From Progne subis subis (taxonomy: Eukaryota; Chordata; Aves; Passeriformes; Hirundinidae), in the NCBI GenBank assembly GCA_022316685.1, contig JAKJHU010000026.1:1054001-1118000 (forward strand): a DNA stretch of 64,000 bases, read 5' to 3'. Positions 22,167 through 36,000 of the stretch are shown here, one piece after another; the stretch's first letter is position 1, and every line of letters starts with the position of its first letter. A program made the translations under genes and the position numbers. The notes under the pieces were generated by a model that searched no databases, was not told the DNA's origin, and saw nothing but the letters and a program-made list of their open reading frames with translations.

Positions 22167-23448
22167 TGTGCTGCTGCAAGCACCACCCACACCACTTGGC
22201 TTCCCGAACCACGTAGGGCTAGGGAAACAGGCACAGTCTCGTGAGCGAGACCTGAGAGTTGCTGGCGGCAGCTCCCAATGACCTCGCGGGCTTCCAGTCC
22301 TCCCAGACACGCTTGCCAGGAGTCCAGGTGCGAGCGAGTCTGAGCCAGGCTCTGCCCGTGCCCAGCCATAAGCAGTGAGGGATGTGAGGTCACAGTGCAT
22401 TGCTCGCTTGGGTTGCCATCCATGGAGTGCTTGGTCACCGCTGATGTCACAGTCTGATGTTCTGTACTGGCAGCCTTAACTGCCTTCCAAATCTGCCATA
22501 GCAGGCCTTTCTCCCTCGCAGGTACACGGCAGCAGGAGAAAAAATGGGGTGTGTGGGCGATGCTCTGCCATCATTCGTTCATGCCTCTGACTTTTAGAGT
22601 CATTTTGAGCCATTAGTCCAAGCACTTCTCCTTGAGAAGCGTGCTACCTGCCAGTGTTAGGTTTTTGTGACAGGAGGGTGCTGTGTACATCAGGTACATG
22701 GGTTGGCCTATTGAAATCTGGTGAGATGACAGCCCATATTCTCTCTTCTCAGTGCTGCTTGCCTGCACCACTTGGAGAGGTCAGAACATCCTGACATTTC
22801 ATGCCAGCCTCTGCACATACTACTTGCCAGGTCATTTTAAAGTTCAGGTGTTTTTATCTTCTCCACAGCCCCGTTGGATTGGCACACAATGGTGTGGTCA
22901 TTAGGAACCATTAAAACCCTCTGTTGCTCTCATACCATTCAAAAATAAAGTTGTGAATGGATAGATAACTGAAAAAGAAGCATCAAATCCAATTTTGGGC
23001 AAACCAGTCCCTGGAGAAAACCTGGAGAAAATCTATAATGTCATTGAGTTTTAATCTCTCTCTCCTGTGGTAGCACTTGCCACCCAAGAAAGGGCAGGTC
23101 TGTCTGTTCTTGCTGTGCTTCCCAAGCTGCTTTGCCTGCAGCTTTCAGGGAGCTGTAAACCACTCCAGACAGACTTGCAGCTGGGCATTTTCTGCCTCCT
23201 TGGGATGATTTTACTAAAACTAGTGGGAAGTGATCCAGAGTGAGTTGCAGCTTAACACCAGCCTGGGAGAGAAGGGGATTTTTAGGAGAGTTTTCCTGCC
23301 TCATCTTTACCATCTTCTCTGAAGTGCCTTCTAGTGAAAAAGCCCTAGGCACATCCCAGGATCATCCCTACCTTCCTCAACCCTAAAAACACATAACCTC
23401 AATCAGTGCTAGCTGAGCAGAAGTTTAGTATCATGTTCAGTGTGAAGT
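22167..23448. other. Duplicated non-coding region upstream of the RING gene
   Basis: This should hold the promoter and first exon of the RING gene. I cannot point to a specific promoter element. It matches copy A closely, with a few small insertions and deletions such as those near 22900 and 23008. Confidence 0.45.
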
Positions 23449-24309
23449 TGTAAGAGTCTGTCTGAAGTTCCCCTCATTTGCCTCACGATCGTCGTAAGGA
23501 CCCTGAGGACCCCACTGCACTTCTGACCTGCTCGAGGTGGATGCTTGCCAATCATCCACAGGTGCATTTTCCCGTGTCACCACGCCACGGTACACTGGCT
23601 TTGAGCAGTGTAATGGTAGTTCTGTACCTGAAGATTACACCTGCTTCATGACAACAGCCTATGAATTTCCCCACCTCTTGGCCAAGGGAACTTTCTGGGA
23701 TAACTTTGGTCGTCCCTCATGGAAAATCCTTCATCTGCTTCACAACCACTGTGACAGACAGAGATCAAAACCCCCTTCCAAGGACTGAGATTGAGACCCC
23801 TATATGAAGACCCTTTCAAGGACTGAGACATGAGACCCCAACAACCCTAATACAGGGGGTGGGGGCTGACTTAACTGAAGCGAGATGTTTGCCTGAAGGC
23901 GTGATCGTTGGACCAAGAAGACAATGGCTCTTGCTTACTGCTAAGAACATGGACTACCTGTTCCCCCTCAGTGGCTTCAATAGATTTACCTGTTCCCCCC
24001 ATGACTGAGGACTATAATAAAAACCCCTGAGTTAACCAGAGATTTTTGAGAGACTCTCCTTGACGTGACAGGCGGACCCATCGACCAGACCATGAGGACT
24101 CCGTCTCCATGTTTGGTAGCTATATCCCCCCCTTTCCTCTATTTCTCTATCTCTTTCTCTCACTCTTAATCCCTCTATTGCATTTGCAATGGTCAATCAA
24201 TAAAAGGTGCATTTGTTTTAATGCTGAAATCCCCACTGTGTTGTGTTTTGCACTCTGAGATCAGTAAACGAACCATCATGACTCCCGCTTGTACAAGCGG
24301 ATCGTGACA
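23449..24309 (+). mobile_element. Solo LTR (861 bp) inserted in copy B
   Basis: The element starts TGTAAGAG and ends CGTGACA, and is flanked by GAAGT at 23444-23448 and 24310-24314. Copy A has the empty site (gtgtgaagtgaaac near 14906), so the insertion came after the duplication. A TATA-like tataataaaaa lies at about 24013-24023 and an AATAAA at 24199-24204, which sets plus orientation with a U5 of about 85 bp. The family differs from the other LTRs in the window. The 5-bp target duplication does not fit the 6-bp ERVK pattern. Confidence 0.92.
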
Positions 24310-24314
24310 GAAGT

Positions 24315-26130
24315 GAAACTTCTAAAAGCCAAGTTCCTGCTGCCTTGATGAATGAGGCCAGTACTCTGGGTTCTCTGTTGGATGTGTGTGTTGGTCTGAG
24401 CTTTTTCTTGCCTCTTTCCCTGCACTGACCCCCTTCAGTGCTCAGGGCAGCACCAAACTGTCACCTGGTCCCTCCCTGTGTCATTTTCCCTCCCTGTGTC
24501 ATTTTCAAGGGCAGGGTCTTTTAAAAGATCCCTGGAAGACTTTTGGTTTATTACGAGAAGGAAAGGTTAAAATAAACAACCAGTCATCTGTCTCTTGGAT
24601 CAGGGACTTACCTGAGCACCCTTGGAGACCCTATCCATCCTGCCATTGGCACTTGGCCTGGCTGCCCCTGGGTTGTCCTGTCCAGCTGTCTCTGGTTAAC
24701 AAGCAGGATGGAATGTGGTTCTCTAAGGAGACCTGTGTTTCCAGTGGGTCCCGTAATTCTGCAGCCCATTTCCAGGGTGGCCAATCAGTAGCCCTGGGGT
24801 CAAGAAGGAATGTTCCCCAGGACAGACTGGCACTGCTTCCCGGGGAGTTTGGCCTTCCTTTGCAGCACTGTGCATGACCACTCTTCAGGGCTCCTTCAGT
24901 CCCTTTTGGCTCGGTTGCTGCCTGCTGCTCATGCCCTGTGAAGATGGCCTGTTGTGGCCTGCAGCTGTGGCCAGGAAGCCTTCCAGACTCCCAGCGTCTG
25001 CCCCAAGGGTGACCTGAGAGTTGCTTCTTGTCCTCCTGTAGCACTGGGCACAGCCCCTTGTCAGGGCTCCTCAGGGCCCCTGTGGCTCCCTTCTTGCCTG
25101 CTGCCCTCACATTTCCAAGGCACCACACGTGCCCTGGCTCTCTTTGGCTCTCTTGCCCATTGCAAGCCTGGAGTGGGGCTGAACTCTGCTCTTCCCTTGC
25201 TTCCATTTTCCATGGGGTTCTTGCATCCATCCAGAGCTGCCACTTCTCAGTTCTCCTGCCTGCAAGCACAGGACAGACATGAGAGGGCTTTTCATGCATC
25301 CCCGGTCTGGGAGCACAGCAATGAAGCAAACCTCAGAAGGCAAAAAGTGTGTTTGTCATTGATCGATGTTACACTTTGGAACATGCCCGAGGTAGTCCAC
25401 ACCTTTTGTGTTGTTGCTTCTGATTCACATACTCCATGTTCTGACCCTTCCAGGAAACAGGACCTGCTGGGCCTGTACTCCTGCTGCTCCATTCTACAGC
25501 TCTGTCACTTGCCTTTGCCTTACTACAGGGGATTTTTCAAGCTAAACTGAAGAACACATCAGCCTGCTCCTGGCTACACTTGCACATTGTGGGAATGGTT
25601 GTGAGCATCAGCTCTGAAACTGATTCTGTGAAACAAAAAATAAAATAATATCCTATTTCCAGGTGTAACCCGTGTGTTGTGTGTTCTTGAATGTGTTTTC
25701 TGATCAGAAACTCCCTGGGACTTCACACAAATAACAGTCTCAGCATCATTTGTCTCAAGGTGAGTGCAGGCAATAGAACAGGACGGAGAAGTTACACCAT
25801 GTTAAACCCAGAGCTCTGCATGACAAGGTCCGAGCCAGGTCTGAGGGCTCCAGCCCAGAGAGCAGTTCTCTGCAGCGCAGCTCCCAGGCCCACCCAGGAC
25901 CCCTGCTTTTTGCAAATCTGTGCAGATGGTGCCTTTATCTTGAGATGATCCACAGCCCTGACCCCCCGCAGAAGGTACACACCTTCCCACCAGGTGACAG
26001 GGCCAGTGCCTGGGCTGGGCGATGGTTATGGGTATTCAGTGCCTTCTGCTAGTGCAGGGCTGGGAAGACTTGTCTTCAGAGATCTCCCCAGTGTCTATGG
26101 TGAAAGACACAGAAAAGGAAAGGGGAAGGG
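24315..26130. other. Duplicated non-coding region, right end of copy B
   Basis: This matches 14912-15535, 17045-17992 and 19161-19407 of copy A. A minus-strand open frame of about 230 codons (25329-24631) is present. It exists only because the copy A LTR is absent here, and it has no recognisable domain. Confidence 0.5.
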
Positions 26131-26858
26131 GAATGGGTAGATAAGCCCATCCACTAATAATGGTGACGAAGTGAAACTCAAATCTGGTGTAGTAGCACAC
26201 AAAAAACATAGCCATTCGTTGCCATGGAGCTTTTTGCTTCAGCGCCATTACATATTTATAAGCACTAAGCCAGATAGCAACGAATTTCAGCAGCTGTCAG
26301 ATGCTTGTTTTCCTATGTAACACAATGAATTTGTTCTCCTAGTAGTGAAAAAAGTGTGATATTTTTCCAGCCTTACCTTCTTTATTTAGACAGGAAGCAA
26401 ACTATCAGCTAGGATATAAATCTTGGACCATAATCTTGAGGAATTTTAACTAATATGAATGAGCGACAGGGCTTAGTTTTCCACAAATACACACACACAC
26501 ACATACAAACAGCTTTGCATTTACCCTCTTGAAGGAAAGTTCTGATAGAAAAATATTTACTACCAAAAAGTAGTAATGTTCAAGTCAATTAATCTTTATT
26601 CAAAGTAAAATTAGGCACACAGGAGGAGTGCTTATGCACACATAAGTGATAGGAGCACTAAATATTTCTCATGATTTTTCAAAGACATCAAAGTTTATGT
26701 TACTATAAGGTATAGCATTTATAAGCCTGTTGTAGAGGTTTATTGAGAACAATTTTATAAAAATACCATAATGGAGTCTATGATTTAGAAATAATTTTTT
26801 TAGAAGTGTTCCACTGTGTATCTAAAGAACTCCTGGAATTTTTTTTTTTTTTAAAACA
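26131..26858 (-). other. Presumed 3' untranslated region and flank of the dynein gene
   Basis: Unique AT-rich sequence between the duplication and the dynein stop codon. It contains a short CA repeat at 26489-26503 and two possible AATAAA signals on the minus strand (26600-26595 and 26386-26381). Confidence 0.5.
26595..26600 (-). promoter_or_regulatory. Candidate polyadenylation signal AATAAA of the dynein gene
   Basis: It is the first consensus hexamer I find on the minus strand after the stop codon at 26861-26859, about 260 bp downstream. A second at 26386-26381 is an alternative. Confidence 0.5.
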
Positions 26859-27010
26859 TTACTTGACATCACACAGAAGCGCTACTCCACGGAGTACCCA
26901 GTGCTCTGGAGGCTGACGAGTTTTAAGATCTATAGCAGCAATGTAATTCAGATCTGTTCGACTGCTCTTTTTGTAGATGGGACATGAATACAGACGTGGA
27001 TCTTTTGTAG
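26859..27010 (-). CDS. DNAH5: DNAH5-like terminal exon
   Basis: Window residues 1635-1684 and the TAA stop (26861-26859). The acceptor is cttttcag. It encodes the end of the C-terminal domain, including YSCPIYKK and the final [11 protein letters not shown]. Confidence 0.93.
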
Positions 27011-30000
27011 CTGAAAAGACAAAAAAGACATAAAGAGCAATTAAACTAAGTTGAAAAAATAGGGCCCTAAGTGAATGATCATAAGGCAAATGGAAAACTG
27101 AATCCAAGTTCAATAGTACACTGCTCTCTATTTGCTATTGCCAGCTGAAGGACATATATGCTTTGAAATTTCTGTAGGTTTAATGTTTAACATGAGCACC
27201 TAGGAACTGATGCAAAGCAAGATACATAAATAGACACTCTAGAGTAATTGGTGTTCTTATTATATTATAAACCATGTATATCATATGTTGTGTATACATA
27301 CTTAAGTATATGTTACATGTGTTTTTTATAGATATATGTTATATATATATGTATAAATTACATTAATTTTTGGCATGAGTGAAAGAGATGATTTAGATTT
27401 ACATTATAGAGGCTACAGAGATCACAGAGTTTATGTGTTAGAAAGATGGCATTTTCAGTCTGGTATACATATTGGCAATATGCACAGCTTACCTGTAAAT
27501 GTGTTACAAAGTTCTTAACACCATTAAGGCCATGTATAGAGACCAATCTAGATATTAGGTAAAGTGCCTACTACCAATTATGAAGCAAGTCTGAAAACAC
27601 ATTTTCAGTGGAAGACTGGGAAGTCTCCCCTGTTGGAAGAGATTTGCTATGTATACAGTGATTAGCAACAGTCTCATGAAATCCCTACAGCCCAAAAGAT
27701 TTCAAAGCAGTTAAATAAAAAGTTATATTGAATTCAATGGAAGTAACATCCTTTACAATACTGTTACTTACTGTTATTCTCTGCATATATCCTTATAACT
27801 GGCATCAGCTCGAAGAGCACCTTGGGCTTAGATTCTGTCAGTCTTATGTTTCTTCTGTCCCAACCAGCCCCTTCCAAATACAGCCCATAGACATAGACAC
27901 CTTCAGAAGGAGGGCTTGTGATATCATCCTTCATCCATTTAGTGACTTCATTGCACAGCCCTACACTGTCAAGAGCCCATCCTTTGTTAGCTCTTGTTAT
28001 TTCCTGCCCAAACCAGAAAAAAAGTTAGGTGGTTACATTTGCACATGAGCACAGAACTCTTTTTCCCAGCAATTAAGCAATATTATTAGCAATAAATTTG
28101 TATGGTCATAACATATCCTATTCAGTAAAAAAACAAAACAAAACAATTCTTTACAATATCCATGTTCACAGAAGTCTGACTTTTCTCTAAGGGAGTGAAG
28201 GCATGGCACTACAAGAAAGTTTTCAGTGCTTTTACAAAGACGATACCAAGTAATGCAACCAGTGAATGCGCACGGTAGCCAGCTCTTGCGAAGACAAAAA
28301 TTTCACTTATTTGATGAGAAAACATTACCTGCACATGGTAAGTGAAACATATTTTCTGGTGTTACCTTCCTTTTCCTGCACCTCTAATCTTCAGTAACTG
28401 TATTCTTAATGAGTTAGAACTCACACAGCTAAAAAGCCAGCTGAAGAGACTGCAAAAAAACCTGTTAATGCATTGGACAACACTCATTTCTCAGTTTCCC
28501 AGTTCATTACCATCCCATGCAAATAAGTTATGGCAAACCAAAGTTTTATCCTGGTCTTCCAATGGCTTAAAAAAATCTTTGTTTGAAGTAATTGTAATAA
28601 ATGCTTGCCCCATACTGTAGTTACTTGGATGATCTAAAAGAACTCAAGGTTTATACCTCAGTGATCATTCTGGCTCTTTCTCATTTCTATCTGTTTTACC
28701 ATACAGCAAAGCCCAGAAACTCACTTTGGTATTTACTTGGGATATTATGTTGTTACATATCCCAACTTCCTTTTTAAGGAACCAAAAAATTCTGTAGTTT
28801 CCAACTGGTTTGGATCCTGCTAGTAGACCTTTTGCACAAGCTTGGATGCAAAAGATAGTCCCAGTTTAGGACTATTCACTCAAAAGAAATATTTTGTTGC
28901 AGAATTCCAAGGCTATATGCCTGAAATTTTAGATTACACTACCCAGACCTCAGAGTAAGAGGGGATATTCCTACACCACAAATCTTCATTCTCTTCTCCA
29001 AAAGTATAGGCTTTTTTTTTTTCACCTGGGTATTCTTTTTTTTAAATTTTACACATTCCAAAAACTTACTGTCTCCAGTATGTCCCTTTATGCTGACCAA
29101 CACAGGCATTTATTGCTTCCTTTTAAAGTAAAAAACTTGCCATGACTGCAACACAATCACCAAGTCAACATGCATACATTAGCAAGCACATCAACTATTA
29201 TATGCATTAACTAAGAAAAGTCTTCCTCACTTCCTGAAAAAGGGCTTAATCAGCTACTGAACAGCTGAAGTAAAATGTAAGACTAATTCTGAATAGCTTT
29301 TCTGCCCAGTCTCCAGTCAGGTAAGTACTGAACACAGAACAAAAAGCAAATTCATGACACTTAATGACCATTCTCAGAGATATCTCAATGGAAACCTGAG
29401 ACTAAATATTTTTCTAATCTACCATAATAATGTTGTGAGGTATGCTCTGCTTATTTGGGCTTTGGTCAACACAGGAAATGTATTTTAACACATAAGTAGT
29501 TGATAGACTGAAAAAGTATGTGTGAAGGAAGAGCAGGTCACTCAGGAAATGTTAGACAATTCCACATCTTCCCATGTGCATAAAACTCATCCTTCATCAG
29601 ACAATATATTTTATTTTTAAAAGCATGTAAAAAAATAAGCAGAATAAGGCTTCAAACACAATTTACCTGTCTCACTGCAGTCAAAAATCCTTGAGGATTA
29701 AAAAACCCTGTCATCCAGAAACAGTTTGGCCGACTTTCAAAGATCCACGTGTAAAACTGGTGGTTCCTTTCTAGAAGTTCAGTAAACCAGAAACCAAGTG
29801 TACTGGAAGGCCAAGATGCCTAAAAACAGTAAGCATATTTTAAAATAGCATACTGCTGTCAAGAAAAGCTAAAATCCTCCCATGATAATAAACAATCTAC
29901 TAGCAAAACATATTTGAAGATTATCTATCATGTCTTGATTTTAATCTGAGGCTTAAACTTTGCATCCCACTGAAACCTGAAGCAAATCCTTCCTCTGTTC

Positions 30001-33000
30001 AAATTCCTGTCTACTACTCCATTTACATGTTCAATGCTCTCTGTAGTAATTGTCTATTTTATGTCATTTTTGCAAGGTTAGCTGCATAAACTAAGAAGAA
30101 AAATTGCATACATGTCTTTATAATTCCAAGGTCAATATATCAAGACAACATAATTTCTGTAAAACTGTTCTGCATTTTTATTCTTCTGAATAAAACCTAA
30201 GGAAAACTGAACCTTGACTACGTGGAGATATAGCTGTGTTGTGAAGCATTTGTTTACATCTAGGTTTTGTACCATGAAAACTCTTTGTCAGTAGAAACAA
30301 AACAAGCAAACCAAAAAACCTCCCCATTTTTATTTCCATCAGTTGCTGTTAACAGCTCTAATTATCCCTGAAATCCATTTCTATGGGAAGAGGCTGAGAG
30401 CTGGGATTGTTTAGCCAGAAGAGGAGGCTCAAAGGATATGTTTATATCTCGTGTGGAGAATGGAAGAAGATGGAGCACGATGCTTTTCAACCATAGGAGA
30501 GATGGCAATGGGAACAAGATGAAATGTCAGAATTTCTGTTTCAACCTAAAGGGTTTTTTGTTTGTTTGGCTGGCGGTTGGTTGATTGGTTGGGTTTTACT
30601 GTGAAGGTGATCAAACAGTGGAATGGGTTGCACCTCTCTGATTCTGGAGACTCCTGGAAAACCTGCTTTAACTGACCCTGCTTTCAGAAGTGTGATTAAG
30701 CTAGACTGTCTCCATAGATACTTTCCAGCATCTACTATTTTATAAATATGTGGCTATTACTCAAAGCACACTGATTTTGACCAAGATGGACAAGCCACCT
30801 CTACTTAACCCAGAAAAGGAACACATATAAATTATGTATGTTCAATAAATAACACCAGCGTAGTCCACAAATGTGGGTGCTATTTTTTAAAATCTATCAT
30901 CACATTTTAAATTTTTCTCCTCTCTCTGTCTTTTTTATCCTGCCAATATGCAACAGGTTGTTAAAAATGGAAAATATCTGCGTCCCTCACATTCATTTCA
31001 ATTTTTATAAATTAAAGAAGGCTTGTTTTGACTATGTTTATTTTAGCACGAAATCTATTCCAGCAGTTGAACAGCTCTGGTTAACACTTCTGAAACTCAT
31101 CTGATAACATGTTTACTCTAAGTCTAGCAGTTTAATATAGTCTCTTCAGAAATAAGGTTTTTTTTATTTCTTTCCAGAACAAGTGATGTACACCTACCTT
31201 TCTCCAGCTAGCAGGAATCCTTCCATCATACATGCAGTCTAAAGCATCCCTGAGATTTTCACTCATAACTATTGTCCCATCAATGGCAAGTTTTAGATCA
31301 GTCAGAGTGCTTCTCACTAAAGAAATAACTCCCTGCATTTGTTCAATCTCCTGTCGCAAAAATATGTGCATAGGTTGAAAAGGCCCCATGTTCTTTAGTT
31401 TTTCTTTTACCTGTTGGTAGAAAACCAAAGATCCTTCAACAGAAGTGAAAAAACAAAGTTGGCTTTATGTCAAGGTTACGCCCCAATATGATCTTTGAGA
31501 CATAACATATTTATTTATGAGCTTAAATGGTCAGTTTGGCACCTCCCTTGAATTTGAATTGCAAAGAGAGAAATTCAGGATTTGTTCCAAGAGAAATCTA
31601 CGATGCTGAGACTGGCTATATTTTTAGTCCAAGTCATTATTCAATCTGTATATCGTTCTCTGAGCTAATGACATTTGTAGGCTGCTTGCCTTAGTTCAAG
31701 GAATTCAGCTTTAATTCCAACAAGTAGTTCCAAGGTTCTCTGCACAAACCAATCAAGAGTAATTGCCCCAGATACTTTGAACTATCACAATACCAGGCAG
31801 TCTTGTATTCTTACCATATTCAACGATATATTTTTACTCAAAAGTGTAAAATTAACAAATAAACAGCTGCATGAACATAACTAGGAATTTTATAGTGTCA
31901 ACAACCTATAGTGTTAAAAGCTGATGATCCTACCTCCCCCATAGAGCAAACGACAACTTAAGTGTTAACAGGTTTAATATTTCTGAAATGTTCTTTAAAA
32001 AGCATTTCAGCACACGTTTAATGACTTCATTATAAACAGTAATAGTTTGGTCACACTTCTTTAAAATACAAAGTATTGCCTGTATGAATTAATTCAAAAA
32101 TGCTTTTAGAAATGTTGTTGGTTGTTTGTTGTTGGGGTTTTTTTTGGTTTGTTTTTTTTTTTAATCCATAAAAGGCAAGATGGAGAAAATGTTTTTGCCA
32201 GAATTTAATTAACTCACTTCAAATGGTACATAATCAGCAGGAAGTTTTTCCAGCATATCATCAGCCAGTCTGGCTACAACTGCCTCTCGAGTTTCACCTC
32301 CTCCACCAGAGCTATCTTTAGGCTGAATACTGAGGATGGTGTCCAATACATCTTTGGAAACTTTACTTTGGTAGGTGATATCCGCATTGGGGTGCAAACC
32401 AAACACCTCTGGTGTGTCATAAGCAGGAAGGCTCTACATGGCAAAATATAAAAGGAGTAAAACTCAAGAATTAGAAGAAAATCATTAAAAAAACACACAC
32501 ATACAAAAAAATTCCCCAAATGAAAACCCATAAAACTCAACACACAACAAAACCAAATAAAAAACAGAAAAAAACCCCTTGATTACTCTTAAATAAGAAG
32601 CTAGATTTATTCAAATAGTCTTAAGCCAAATAACTTGCTGTGGTCTATTTGTCATGCCACAGCCCAAATCACACCAAGCAAGATGTGTTTTAACATCTAT
32701 GTGCTATTATAATAGTAAACTTTTACTCTCATAAAGCTAAACCTTTTATTTCAAAGAGGTTGTACCCAGTATCTGGACTCCATTCTTTGCCCTCATTAAT
32801 AACTTTGTGCCTTTAGGTGTGTACCACAAGCAAACTGCATGAAAGAGAAAATATATCTTGCTGTCATGAAGATGATAACACTGATAACAATAATTAGTTG
32901 TCACTAATAGATATGCAAACTGCTAGAAATTGGTTTAAAAATCTGTGAATGAAAGAGAAAATACAGGTACTCAGATAAAAAAGAAAAATTATAGGGAATC

Positions 33001-36000
33001 AGGAACTTATGTGGAACAAGTAATTAGCTTTCATTTACCAACCTGGACGTACTGAAGGTATTGATCCACCACAGTACATTTGGGTATACTGTATCCTTTG
33101 TAGAAGCTGAATTCCTGACTGAATATATTTTCACTGAACCAAACCTTTACAAAAGTGTTCATGAGCCTTTTGTCAAAGTCATCTGTCACACGACCACCAT
33201 ACTGGATCTCACCTATCATGTAACAAACAGTACTCCAGGAGATCCCCTAAAACCAAGCAGAAAGCACTGACTTTAGCTAATCCTATTCTTATTTACTTAG
33301 ATCTGCCTTAGTAAAACCAGCCGATGTACTGTGTCTGTCTTTGGAAGAAAGTTACTTTGTCTTTTTCTGTTCTTTGGAAGAAAGTTACTTTCCTATTACT
33401 CTATTTGTCATTATAGTCTTACATTCCCAGAATAGCTGCAAGGATTTCTCAAAATATAATTTATTGAAAAATTCAAGATCATCTTGAAGATAGCAAGAAG
33501 ATTACAGATATAATTGAATCCTCCTTTCACTTAAAATGCCAACTGCTACAGACCTCTCTGTATGACAACTGACCATATGAAAGTGAGAAACATACGAGAC
33601 ATTGTTGTATAATCATTTAAAACCACTTTCAATCTCTTCTTGCTGCAAAGATGGGGGGGCAAATATTTTTATTCTTACTTGAAATAGATTTAAACAATAG
33701 AGTGTTTTAAATATCCCTTTTTAACTAATCAGCTTAATTAGAATTGAAAAGAAGGTCCATGCTTCTGAGGTTTTTATTTCTGAGGTGGCTAGGAAGGCTT
33801 TTTTTTTAATGTAGACATTAATACAGAAATTAAATATGCACTAGATTAGAAGTCTAAATCTGCTGCTGTAGACAGGTATAGTTGAAATACTGAATTATTG
33901 TGGAAAAACCAACAAGTTAAAATCACTCTTGTAGTTTATTAGGAAGCATTTACATGCATTTCACTACTAGAAAGATCCATCATCTTAATCCACCTTTCCC
34001 ACAAAGTCATTAATTACCTTCTTGGTATCCATGCGATTCAAGTGGTTTTGAACAAACTGCACAGTAGCATTGAAATCAGCTTGATTAAACTCATAGGGTA
34101 TATTCCAACCCAGAGACCCAAACTTGCGTCTTTCTTGAACAGTGGAGTGCAGAAAGGCTACAGCATACAACAGTGGTTTCCATTGCACCATTTTACTGGC
34201 ATCTAATAAATCCTGGCTGACACCTGTTGATTGCAAATGGGCTTTATGAGAATCACAGTAATTGTCTTTTTCAAAACTACTTCAAGTCAGTGCTAAAATA
34301 TCACTCTAAAGATATTCCCTTGGCTCTCTGCCTCTCCTAAGGGTAAATTATTGTCCACAAAGTGTTCTGTGCAGGAGACAGTTTATAGCATGTTATTAAG
34401 TTGCTCAAATTAAAAGAGTAAACTTCAGGATAAAAAGCTCCACAATTTACTAATAGCTGAATTCACATCAAGTTTCTTTCTGCAGAGAATCTTTGCCCTT
34501 TATTTTGTGTAGTGTAAAGAGCACTTCATAGCCAACCATGTCATTTTTCTGCCAAAGGACAGAATATTAAAAATTCAAACATTTTTAACTGAGATACTAG
34601 GAGTCAACATGTGAGAAAAGAAAAGGCATTTCTTGTTTTGCTATCCAATTAGTTCTGGCAACAGAACATCAGCAACTCTTCTCTTCTTTTTAATTTTCAA
34701 AACAAAAACTAAGATATGTCCTGGCATCATTGTGATCAGTTCCTCATACTAGCTTACACCTACTACCAGTTTAACATGATCACACAATAGCATCCCAGTC
34801 AAAAATTTAATTTTAACTCATTACCATTCTATCACTCACCACTGTATGTCCTCTTTAGTCCAGCTCTGAGCCCTTGTGGTGGTTCATTGGTAAACTTAAT
34901 TGACATTTGAAGAAGGGTGATGGGGAACTGTTTGTGAATGTCTGTTGTCATCCACAGTCGAAAGCTTTCATGAACAGTCTCTGTTTCTGTTAAAGTGTCC
35001 ATTAACTCATCCAGAAAGTCAAGTCCAAGGTGACAGTTTTGCAGAAGTGCCCAACCTCCCTAGTTTAAAACAATAGAAATATAAAAAGTCATCAACATTA
35101 TTCACAAACTGAAATCACTCCTTGAGGGGAGCTAAGCTGTGGGCTGTTTCTTCTAAAGACGGTGTTAGCTTATTTGGTTTTTTCACCTGAACAAGTGGTC
35201 CCTACTTGTCTCATCTGGTCTTTTCAAATTGTCTCTATCTTTTCCATTTCAATACTTTTAAAACATACCTTGTCATGTTTACAGTGCTAATAGAAACTGA
35301 TAAATTTTGACTTATATAAGAGAGCTCAAGAGTAGCTCCATAGAGCAACATGCTGCTAAACCTTGTTCCTCACAAGGGTCCCAGGCTTGCAAAATAATCA
35401 AATAAACATACATAATTAATCTATTGCTATCAATCAACAGATGTCAAACTTTCTTATATGAATTACTCTAGTTCATTATAGGCATCTCATATACTTCTTC
35501 ACTAAGAGGGCTTGTGAGACAGTGAGGGAAAGTAACTGCATTTCTATTAACTAAATAAAAGGTGCTCCTCTCCCCTATTTTTGAATGGGTTTCTTCTTAT
35601 TTGATCTGCTTTTAGTTCCTTATGAGAAGTTATCAAACAAGAATCTTAAGCAAAAGTCAGAGTAAAACAGGTTATAAAAAGAAGCCCGTAACAGAGGAGA
35701 GCAGGATCAGTATTTTCACGTGAGCAGGCATAGCAGTAGTATAACCTGATGTGCAAAGCATGACAAATTGGAACATATCAACTTTCTCACAGATAGTTTT
35801 TTCTTTAATTCCTTTTCCTGTAAAATGCCTGTGCTACTAGATTGTCCCTCCCAAGTCCAAATTCAGACTACAGCAATACAAAATAACTTGCTATATACTT
35901 CCTTTTTTTCCTCAAGTTTATGTAAGTATCAATAGCATGTTTGGAATTAATTTTCTTCATTTAACAAAATACTATATTGCTAAAAATAAAAACCTGAAAA

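Larger units (their letters stand above)
19472..26130. repeat. Segmental tandem duplication, copy B
   Basis: This is the second unit, in direct orientation with copy A at 10946-19407. It carries the intact RING gene and its own solo LTR at 23449-24309. It lacks the copy A LTR and the 1.17-kb copy A block (junction near 25897). The right edge is at 26130, where similarity ends after 'ggaaaggggaaggg'. Confidence 0.95.

Noticed and set aside
24631..25329. Minus-strand open frame of 232 codons in copy B
   Set aside because: It spans the site where copy A has an LTR, has no domain I recognise, and is simply open in GC-rich sequence.
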